64,000 nt of DNA from the NCBI RefSeq assembly GCF_030733425.1, contig NZ_JASHIZ010000003.1, positions 62,001-126,000 of the forward strand. The letters run 5' to 3'. The notes beneath the pieces were generated by a model. That model was not told the origin of the DNA, did no database searches, and saw nothing but the letters and a program-made list of their open reading frames with translations. Origin of the DNA: Roseovarius sp. MMSF_3350 (lineage in GTDB: Bacteria; Pseudomonadota; Alphaproteobacteria; Rhodobacterales; Rhodobacteraceae). A program made the position numbers and the translations under genes. Below are positions 26,003-32,543 of the stretch, in pieces (the first letter of the stretch is position 1; each line of letters opens with the position of its first letter).

Positions 26003-26260
26003 ATGCATATACTTACGCTTATCTTCTGCGGCTTGGCCCTTCTGGCGGTCTTCTGGCTGGTTTCGCGCATCTCGCGGTCTTCCCTGCGCGACCTGCTTCC
26101 TGCCTATCTTGTGGTTTGGCTGATCGTCAGTGCGATTAACATGTGGATCGGTGTGACACACGCGGGTTACACGGTCATGGAAGAAGCGCTGGTTTTTCTG
26201 CCGGTCTTCGGCGGTCCGGCCCTCGCTGCGATATTTCTGGCAAGGCGGAAACGCACATGA
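26003..26260 (+). CDS. Small membrane protein of unknown function
   Basis: An 85-residue protein with three predicted membrane helices (LTLIFCGLALLAVFWLV, LLPAYLVVWLIVSAINMW, LVFLPVFGGPALAAIFLA) and a basic end (RRKRT). I do not recognise a family. It starts 9 bp after the aldehyde dehydrogenase stop with a weak ribosome site and overlaps the DUF924 start by 4 bp (ATGA), so it is probably translated with its neighbours. Confidence 0.7.
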   Translation: MHILTLIFCGLALLAVFWLVSRISRSSLRDLLPAYLVVWLIVSAINMWIGVTHAGYTVMEEALVFLPVFGGPALAAIFLARRKRT

Positions 26261-26811
26261 CCTTTGCGAGAGCTCAGCCGCGGACGATTTCAGACGTGTT
26301 GACCTTCTGGAGCCGATCCCGCAATCACTGGTTTTCCCACGATCCGATATTCGACCGCCGGCTTACCAGGCAGTTTGGTTCGTTGCATCAGCAGGCGGCG
26401 TCGGGCGCGCTCGGCGGCTGGGAAGAGACACCGAATGGATGTCTCGCGTTGCTGATCCTTCTCGATCAGTATCCGCGAAATGCGTTTCGCGGGAAGGCGC
26501 AGATGTATGCGCACGACGCCGAGGCGCGTCGGATCGCCCGTCGCATGGTCGATCACGAGTTTGTCGAGAAGGTGCCGGAAGAATTGCAGCTTTTCTGCCT
26601 TCTACCCTTCGCCCATTCCGAGAATATTGCGGATCAGGAGCAATCGGTCGAGTTGCATCGCAGGTTTCTGCCGGGCGGTCTCGATCGGGCCCGTCGCCAC
26701 CGGAAAATCATTGCACGGTTCGGGCGCTTTCCGCACCGCAACGCGATACTCGGTCGCGCGGCCCGACCAACAGAGACCGACTTTCTAAGAAACGGCGGGT
26801 TTCAGGGGTGA
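26257..26811 (+). CDS. DUF924 family protein
   Basis: A 184-residue soluble helical protein of the DUF924 family, recognised by VLTFWSRSRNHWFSHDPIFD, ALLILLDQYPRNAFRGKAQMY, LFCLLPFAHSENIADQEQSV and RFPHRNAILGR. The helical-repeat fold is known but no biochemical function is established. It follows the small membrane protein by overlap. The family usually appears as a single housekeeping gene, so its presence inside this accessory region suggests a second copy. Confidence 0.88.
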   Translation: MTFARAQPRTISDVLTFWSRSRNHWFSHDPIFDRRLTRQFGSLHQQAASGALGGWEETPNGCLALLILLDQYPRNAFRGKAQMYAHDAEARRIARRMVDHEFVEKVPEELQLFCLLPFAHSENIADQEQSVELHRRFLPGGLDRARRHRKIIARFGRFPHRNAILGRAARPTETDFLRNGGFQG

Positions 26812-26845
26812 TTTTGCGTCACACCAGCCCATTAGGAGACTCTCA

Positions 26846-28042
26846 ATGACAACACCTTTTCTTGACCGCTTCGCTCCGTCATCGGCGCTCCGTGAGAGGG
26901 AAGGCGGAACGCATCTGAAAGTCACGACAGTCGAGTTGTTCTTCGATCTGGTCTATGTGTTCACGATCATCCAACTCTCGCATTACCTGCTGGAGCATCA
27001 GACCTGGCTGGGCGCGCTGGAGGCGGCGACGCTCTTCGCGGGCGTCTGGTGGGCTTGGAACTATACGGCATGGGCCGCGAACTGGATCGATCCGGACAAG
27101 ACGGCGGGACGGATTCTCATGCTGGTGCTGATGGCCTGCGCGCTCATGATGGCGGTGGCGATCCACTATGCCTTCGAATACCGGGCATGGCTTTTCGCGC
27201 TGGCTTATGTCGCCATGGCGCTGATCCGTGCGTTCTATATGGCCGCCGTGATGCGCGGCACACGGATGGGACAGAACTACTGGCAGCTCGGCATGTGGTC
27301 GGTTCTCTCGGGTGTCTTCTGGATCGCCGGCGCGCTGATTGAGCCTTTGCGCCTGCCTCTTTGGATCGTCGCGGTGCTGATCGACTACGCGGGACCCTAC
27401 GCAGGCTACCATGTGCCGGGCCACGGGCAGACCCCGATGGAAACATGGACCTTGAAGGGCCTGCATCTGCTGGAACGCAACCAGCTCATCTTCATCATCG
27501 CGCTGGGCGAAAGCATTCTCCTGCTGGGACATACCATGGTCGATGCCGATCTCTCCGTGCCCCTCTTTCTGACGGCAGCTATCGGCTTCGCGCTTATCGT
27601 CTCGATGTGGTGGCTCTACTTCGTGCATTCCGGCGAAGCGGGCGAGGAGGCGTTCCACTCTTCCGGAGATCACACCAAACTCGGCCGCGCGAGCCTCGCC
27701 TACGCCCACGGGATCATGGTTTGCGGGGCCATCGTGGTGGCGGTCGCCATCGAGATCATCGTCGCGCACCCCACCGATGCGGTTCATCTTCCGTCCATCT
27801 TGATCGCCTGCGCCGGGCCGATGATCTTCATGACCGGCAACACGCTGTTCCGCCTGGGCCTCGGCCGGAAAATCCCTTGGACCTACGCCTTGCCTTTCGC
27901 GGCAATGCCGCTGATCGGCTGGTTCGTGCATGAGACCCATGCCTCCGGCATCGTGCTGGGCCTGGGGATGCTGCTGGCCGGGCTGGCGGTGGCCGCGGTG
28001 AACCCGGACCGCAGCGGGCTGAAGGTCGGGACGCCGTCGTGA
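26846..28042 (+). CDS. Low temperature requirement protein A (LtrA) family
   Basis: A 398-residue integral membrane protein with about ten to twelve hydrophobic spans. The LtrA hallmark EGGTHLKVTTVELFFDLVYV is near residue 20 and ALGESILLLGHTM in the second half. The name comes from a Listeria growth phenotype, and the molecular function is not established. A strong TAGGAG site precedes the ATG. Its stop overlaps the GTG start of the ion channel (GTGA), a translational coupling that may mean joint function. Confidence 0.87.
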   Translation: MTTPFLDRFAPSSALREREGGTHLKVTTVELFFDLVYVFTIIQLSHYLLEHQTWLGALEAATLFAGVWWAWNYTAWAANWIDPDKTAGRILMLVLMACALMMAVAIHYAFEYRAWLFALAYVAMALIRAFYMAAVMRGTRMGQNYWQLGMWSVLSGVFWIAGALIEPLRLPLWIVAVLIDYAGPYAGYHVPGHGQTPMETWTLKGLHLLERNQLIFIIALGESILLLGHTMVDADLSVPLFLTAAIGFALIVSMWWLYFVHSGEAGEEAFHSSGDHTKLGRASLAYAHGIMVCGAIVVAVAIEIIVAHPTDAVHLPSILIACAGPMIFMTGNTLFRLGLGRKIPWTYALPFAAMPLIGWFVHETHASGIVLGLGMLLAGLAVAAVNPDRSGLKVGTPS

Positions 28043-28710
28043 TCGCCTCCGCTGACGACAGGCCCATGCCCGCCCTGTCGGAGGTCGCCAAGACAGGCGC
28101 CCTTATGGCGGCGGTGATCGTCCACAACCTGATCTATCCTCTCAGCACCTGGGGCGGCGTCTGGCCGGCGCTGTTCTATGGGTTTTACGCAGGAATGTTC
28201 TGGGCCGGTATCTGGGCTCTGACGGCGGATCGCGCGATGCGCTTCTTGGCGACGCTGACCTCGCTCGCCGTCTTCGCGGCCGGGATCGTCAATTCCTACT
28301 CGCCCTCTTCCGCGGCTGCGTTGGCAGTCTACCTGACCTCAATCGCGCATCACCTCGTGATCCTGATCGTGCTGACGCGCTACACGTTCACCCGGCGCGA
28401 GGTATTCACAGAAGTCATCCTGGCTGCTACAGCGCTCTACCTCATCCTCGGCTCGATCTTTGCGGCAATCTATGGGCTGATCTTCTGGTTCGACCCCAGC
28501 GCCTTTACCTCGGCTACCGGTGGTGAGGTCGGATGGCAGCAGCTACTCTATTACAGCTACGTGACTCTCACGACCCTCGGCTACGGCGACGTGCTGCCGG
28601 TCGGCCACGTCGCGCAATCCATGGCGGCGTTCGAGGCGATCGCCGGTACGCTCTATACCGTCCTGCTGCTGTCACGGCTGGTCGGGATGCATACCCCGGG
28701 CAGTGCCTGA
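28039..28710 (+). CDS. Potassium-type ion channel (Ion_trans_2 pore)
   Basis: A 223-residue membrane protein with several N-terminal hydrophobic spans and, near residue 175, one pore loop with the selectivity filter TLTTLGYGD, the K+ channel signature, followed by a last helix (SMAAFEAIAGTLYTVLLLSRLV). There is no cytoplasmic regulatory domain. The start is GTG at 28039 in overlap with ltrA; an in-frame ATG at 28066 is an alternative. A decayed copy of this gene lies about 500 bp downstream. Confidence 0.85.
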   Translation: MIASADDRPMPALSEVAKTGALMAAVIVHNLIYPLSTWGGVWPALFYGFYAGMFWAGIWALTADRAMRFLATLTSLAVFAAGIVNSYSPSSAAALAVYLTSIAHHLVILIVLTRYTFTRREVFTEVILAATALYLILGSIFAAIYGLIFWFDPSAFTSATGGEVGWQQLLYYSYVTLTTLGYGDVLPVGHVAQSMAAFEAIAGTLYTVLLLSRLVGMHTPGSA

Positions 28711-28741
28711 TCTCATTACCTCTAACCGAAAGGACAACACC

Positions 28742-29140
28742 ATGCCGACCCGCAGACAGATCGTTATGGCCACCGCCGTCCTCGTGTTCGCTCCTGGCCT
28801 TGCAGTCGCCGACGACCTGACCCCACCCGAAACGGTGGTCAGCGAACTCCTCGCAGCTATGGAGGTGAATGACGCTTATCGCATCCGCACTGTTTTTGCA
28901 GAAGATGCGAGCCATACCTACGGCGATAGAAGCCCCAAAACCGGTGAGGATTTCCGCGCCTGGCTGGCCTCTGACATCATAGAACCGCATGGACGTGTGG
29001 ACGGAGCGGAACTGGCCGGCGATGGCAACGCAGTGGTGGTCACGGGGCAGTATCGCAACGATGACGGCTACAGCAGTGCAGCCGATTTCCTGATGACAGT
29101 TGAAGATGGGAGAATCATCAGTTGGCAAATGCGGTACTGA
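28742..29140 (+). CDS. Exported NTF2-like (SnoaL-fold) protein
   Basis: A 132-residue protein with a signal peptide (RRQIVMATAVLVFAPGLAVA) and a mature domain with the NTF2/SnoaL pattern: PPETVVSELLAAMEVNDAYR, a loop with FAEDASHTYG, and paired strands AVVVTGQYRN and SAADFLMTVEDGRIISWQMR. Such domains bind small ligands or act as isomerases or scaffolds; no catalytic set is evident. Start at 28742 follows AAAGGA; it is 31 bp after the channel gene and likely shares its transcript. Confidence 0.72.
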   Translation: MPTRRQIVMATAVLVFAPGLAVADDLTPPETVVSELLAAMEVNDAYRIRTVFAEDASHTYGDRSPKTGEDFRAWLASDIIEPHGRVDGAELAGDGNAVVVTGQYRNDDGYSSAADFLMTVEDGRIISWQMRY

Positions 29141-29218
29141 TCGGCGTGAGGATTAAGACCAGCTTGCAACAAATGTGGTTCTCCCAACAATCGTGCATAA
29201 CGCGACATAGTTTTGCGG

Positions 29219-29405
29219 CCTGATGGCGGCGGTGATCGTTTACAAGCTGATGTCACCAGCCAGCATATCGGGCGTGGTCTCTCCAAAGTCATTCCGGAAA
29301 CCACGTCGCTCTACCGCATCCCCGGCTCGACCTTCGCAGCGATCGCTGGACCACTCTATACGGTCCATGCCGCTGCCACGGCTGGTCGGGATGCACACGA
29401 CCGAG
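29219..29405 (+). pseudogene. Decayed internal-deletion copy of the ion-channel gene
   Basis: Three separate blocks match the channel gene at 28.1-28.7 kb in order. LMAAVIVYKLMSPAS corresponds to LMAAVIVHNLIYPLS, TSLYRIPGSTFAAI to TALYLILGSIFAAI, and AGPLYTV and RLVGMHT to the channel C-terminus. The pore segment is missing and the blocks are in different frames, so nothing functional is made. It is a recent enough duplication to be visible at DNA level. Confidence 0.72.
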
Positions 29406-29504
29406 CCCCGCGACTTTATATAGCTGCTCTATAGCGTTTCAGAAAAGTGGTCAGAGATGCGCCCCTTAGCATTGGCCTATACCGGACGTTCGTCGCAAAG
29501 TTTA

Positions 29505-29551
29505 TGAATGGCAGGAATGGGCCGTTCTCGATAGTTCGACAGTCGGGGCGG
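29505..29551 (+). repeat. Dispersed intergenic repeat, copy 2
   Basis: This is the diverged partner of 22581-22628, sharing TGAATG, GGGCCGTTC, a CGA and CGACA core, and TCGGG followed by GCGG. Its presence on both sides of the central accessory genes is consistent with accumulated non-coding repeats. It has no coding potential. Confidence 0.4.
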
Positions 29552-29617
29552 CTACCTCTACTCGAGGCAACCTCGGCGTGTCGACATCCAGTGCTCAAAG
29601 AAACTTAGGCTGGCGTA

Positions 29618-29941
29618 GTGCTGGCTCCCGGCGTCGTGGACCACGCGCACCCGGACATCGAGTTGCAGTATTCCTTGCCGGATGTGTGGTCGGTGCGCAT
29701 CTTCGTGGCGCTCTGCCGCAAGCATATGGTGCGACCCTATCGCTATCCTCGGCAGCGGCGCACCCCCCTCATTGTCCGGACGCGGCAAATCAGCTTCGGG
29801 CGCACGGTCGCAACCGAGTTCCGCGCACTCTACCGCGAGTCAACGGCGTATTTCGAAGCGACGGTGAACCATCTCATCGCCGACGCAATGAAATCCGATG
29901 GCGATGACGAAGCGCTCGAGCGGCGCCAGCTTCCGAGATAG
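29618..29941 (+). CDS. Conserved-looking hypothetical protein, possibly a C-terminal fragment
   Basis: A 107-residue basic protein starting at GTG, with a coherent fold-like pattern (IELQYSLPDVWSVRIFVAL, CRKHMVRPYRYPRQRRTPL, TEFRALYRESTAYFEATVNHLIADAM, GDDEALERRQLPR). The codon use is like real genes here, but the start has no good ribosome site and a stop codon lies directly upstream. It may be the surviving end of a longer gene. No family is recognised. Confidence 0.45.
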   Translation: MLAPGVVDHAHPDIELQYSLPDVWSVRIFVALCRKHMVRPYRYPRQRRTPLIVRTRQISFGRTVATEFRALYRESTAYFEATVNHLIADAMKSDGDDEALERRQLPR

Positions 29942-30739
29942 CACGCCGAGCCAAGCCGTCCGCCTGGGCGGGGACGGCGAGGACTATTCCGGGCAAACCC
30001 GTCGCGGCGCTGCGTGCGCCGACAATCCTGGACCACATCACCAAGGGCAATCCGGCACCATCATGTGATGTTGTATTCTGGGATCCTGATGTCGGGGTCA
30101 GCATGCTCCTTCTGGTCAAATAGAACGGGCGCCACCGCGCCCGTGGAAGATTCCCGTCGGTGGCCGGGACTTCGAAGACCGCCTGGGACGGACTTCTCTG
30201 ACAGACGAAATGGAACTTCGCTTCGGATGCACGTTGTCGCTTCCGCTCACGCGGATACCACCAGCTCTGAGGAGTGATCATGTCCCCGCAGCGCGCTGCG
30301 TCTTCAGTGGTGCACAACAATGTTCACGAGCGCCCAGACCATCTGGATCTTGCCCTGCCTCCTTTCTCGTCGCTCGTCGCGCGGTCCTCAACGGCATCTC
30401 CATGCCGGTCCGTCATACCGAAGAGATGGGATGATTGATTCCAGCCAGAAGCATTTTCTCGCCAGGGATCAAAAAATCTTTGTGGTAACCGGTCCCACGG
30501 CCAGGAGTCCGCATTCGGCATCATGGGGCCGATTGACGACCCTGAAAGCGAGATTCCCCGCAGTGCCGAACAAAACTGAAGTTTTTGCTTCGTGCCGGCG
30601 GCGATTGGCCAATCTCCATATCAACGCCGAAACAACGACCATTCAGCCGACGCAGCAAAAGGAGGATCATCTCGGAGAAACAACATGCGGACGGGCTTGA
30701 TGCTGCCACGAACGGCAGACGCGCAAAAGGAGGACCACT
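29942..30739. other. Gene-free stretch of about 800 bp
   Basis: No frame has a convincing start and family resemblance. The frames that are open are short, have unusual codon use, and overlap on both strands. Small inverted repeats are present (for example GGGCGCCACCGCGCCC at 30127-30142). A strong AAAAGGAGGACC site at its end serves the next gene. It looks like eroded accessory DNA. Confidence 0.55.
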
Positions 30740-31153
30740 ATGCTGCGTAACCTACCCACAATTGCCCTGTCCGCAGACCTGCAACTCGCTGCCGCACGGG
30801 CGCATTTCGACAAGCACGGATCGGCTCTGTGCAACGCCGCGGGGCTAATCGACGGCGAGGCCGGAACGGCCCGCGTCCTGCGTTTGATTACCGGCTTGCG
30901 CGAAGCGTCGCGTCTCGACCGGGCGACGCGGCGCAGGCTCGTCGATCTGCACCGGCTGCTGTCTTTCGATCTGGTCAGCGATAGTCTCGACCCGGACCTA
31001 TCACCTTGGAGCCTTCTCGATCCCGCGAGCCCGGAAGTGGAAGAGCTCTGTCTTCTCACCGACCGACTGTATGACCTGCTGGTCGAAATCGGAGAGCTGG
31101 ACGACGAGCGGGATGCCGTGGCGCTTGCTCTCCCGTCGCGGGACGCGGCCTGA
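30740..31153 (+). CDS. Hypothetical protein with a helical H-x2-KHG-x2-LC motif
   Basis: A 137-residue soluble, mostly helical protein with an excellent AAAGGAGGACCACT ribosome site. Residues 16-35 (AAARAHFDKHGSALCNAAGL) resemble a segment of the protein encoded 314 bp downstream. Acidic C-terminal half (ELCLLTDRLYDLLVEIGELDDER). No family is recognised. Good ribosome site and even codon use argue for a real gene in an otherwise degraded stretch. Confidence 0.6.
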   Translation: MLRNLPTIALSADLQLAAARAHFDKHGSALCNAAGLIDGEAGTARVLRLITGLREASRLDRATRRRLVDLHRLLSFDLVSDSLDPDLSPWSLLDPASPEVEELCLLTDRLYDLLVEIGELDDERDAVALALPSRDAA

Positions 31154-31466
31154 CCTGCGGCGCCGGCCACGCGCGGTTTGCACGGCCGGCGTCATGCCCT
31201 CGGACGAATGCAAGGTCCGATACTCAGCCTTGCACCATCGTGGAACGTCTTCGCCGATGCGGCGCGACAAAAAAAATCATGCGCCGGGCAGTTTTCTTCT
31301 TCGTCGTCCGGATGATCGACCAATGTTCTCATCACCAGCACAGAAGTCCAGTCATTGAGAACAACCGAAAGGAACCTGCCAACGTCCACCTTCTCCCTGC
31401 GACGGAACATGACGCCGATGAACCAGGCACACCACCGATTCCGACACTGCATGAAGCGAGAACATC
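31154..31466. other. Gap between the two related small genes
   Basis: This interval of 313 bp has no good reading frame. It contains an A-rich run (CGACAAAAAAAATC near 31265) and a weak purine-rich site before the next gene. Nothing else was recognised. Confidence 0.5.
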
Positions 31467-31832
31467 ATGCTCAATTCCACCACCCTCAACACCACCACCA
31501 CCGACACCGCCGAGGCCCGTCTCGGCGCGGCTTACACTGCGGAGCAGCACCTCCGCCGTCACGGCGCGAGCCTCTGCGACCTGCTGGATGCGCTCGATGA
31601 TCCGAGCGGGTTCGCGGCGCTCTGTGACCTGCATGGCGCCTTCGGTGCGCCGATCCCGAACGCCGATGTCGTCGAGGCCGCGCTGCGCGACATCCGGCGC
31701 ATCCTGGCCGACCAGCCACCGTCGTCGCTCGACCGGATCGGTCACGAACGGGGTCTGCCAGCCTCAGGCATGACCCTCTGGCACGGCGCGCGCGTCAGCG
31801 AACTCCTCGCGCGGTTCCCTCGAACCGAGTGA
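31467..31832 (+). CDS. Hypothetical protein related in part to the preceding one
   Basis: A 121-residue protein that begins with a threonine-rich stretch (LNTTTTDTAEARL). It then shows AEQHLRRHGASLCDLLDALD, which resembles the HFDKHGSALC segment of the gene at 30740 in size and spacing, and it has a helical remainder. The ribosome site is weak (GAAGCGAG). The pair could be diverged duplicates or two partners. No family is recognised. Confidence 0.5.
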   Translation: MLNSTTLNTTTTDTAEARLGAAYTAEQHLRRHGASLCDLLDALDDPSGFAALCDLHGAFGAPIPNADVVEAALRDIRRILADQPPSSLDRIGHERGLPASGMTLWHGARVSELLARFPRTE

Positions 31833-31910
31833 AACTCGGCCGTGTCCTTCAGGTGGCGTGCAAGCGCCGCCTGAGCGTCTATCCTGACGAAATCGGGATG
31901 GAGCAGGATG

Positions 31911-32038
31911 TCTGTGAAGTTACGCTAAGGCTCATTGAGAAGCACAGCCTGTCTCGTGTCCACGTCTGGGTGAACCGGCCCTACACGCGGATCGGTCGGA
32001 ATGATCAAAAATACCTGCGAAGACACTTACGGTTACCA
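31911..32038 (+). repeat. Right copy of the 128-bp direct repeat
   Basis: This matches 21900-22027 gap-free, in the same orientation, 10,011 bp away. In this copy the conserved plus-strand frame is open from before the repeat (VCEVTLRLIEKHSLSRVHVW, then VNRPYTRIGRNDQKYLRRH). Differences between copies are mostly transitions and third positions, compatible with either former coding sequence or a mobile-element end. It marks the right border of the accessory segment, about 500 bp before nrdJ. Confidence 0.85.
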
Positions 32039-32147
32039 GTTCTGCGACGGGCATGACTCGAAACACGAAGCCATTCGGGCGTAGGCGCGAGTCGAAGTTG
32101 CCCTGCGCCACTGGCGATCGGCATGAAAAACCAAATGGTTCTCGAAG

Positions 32148-32173
32148 AAGGGCGGCGAAAGCCGCCCTTTTTT
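32148..32173 (+). terminator. Strong rho-independent terminator without an upstream gene
   Basis: GGGCGGC (32150-32156), a GAAA tetraloop and GCCGCCC (32161-32167) are followed by TTTTTT (32168-32173). This is a perfect intrinsic terminator for plus-strand transcription, yet no protein gene ends just before it. It may end a small RNA starting after 32040 or be the remnant of a lost gene. Confidence 0.8.
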
Positions 32174-32543
32174 GCGCCCCGTTACGTGGGTCGTCGTTCC
32201 AATGTTGCCTATCGCCTCATCCCATGACTTCGAGACAATGACTGACGCACTCACCTCGGTGAACCGGTGAACGGTGACAGTTGCGCAAAAGTCCAGGCGC
32301 GCTATCGGCCCAGACCAAACCCAAGAAAAATTCCCAGTAGCGCTTCTGTTGCGTGTTTTCACTTCCCAAACCCATCTGGTCCGACTCGAACCCTCGTTCG
32401 CGCGAGAAACCGTAGAAAAACCAGAAGATCCAGCGCCTACGCCCGATTGACCTTTTTCGCTTGCAAAATGGACATTTCAAGCCCGCCGGTGGCCATTAAT
32501 TGGTAGTCAGAACATCGGAACAGCCGTTAACCCGCTGCCCGCC

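Larger units (their letters stand above)
29141..29617. other. Stretch with degraded sequences only
   Basis: No intact gene is evident. The stretch holds the decayed channel copy at 29219-29405 and the second dispersed intergenic repeat at 29505-29551. The intervening bases show no frame with a ribosome site. Confidence 0.6.
31833..32543. other. Stretch of 711 bp with repeat B and an orphan terminator
   Basis: The interval holds the right copy of the direct repeat and a strong rho-independent terminator with no gene ending before it. Between the terminator and nrdJ the frames are short, G+C falls, and no function is recognised. A frame at 31829-32056 runs through the repeat but has no ribosome site. 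Confidence 0.6.

Noticed and set aside
31829..32056. Frame through the right repeat copy (75 residues)
   Set aside because: It starts with an ATG inside the end of the preceding gene, with no ribosome site. The conserved residues come from the repeat, which in its left copy is interrupted by a stop just before.
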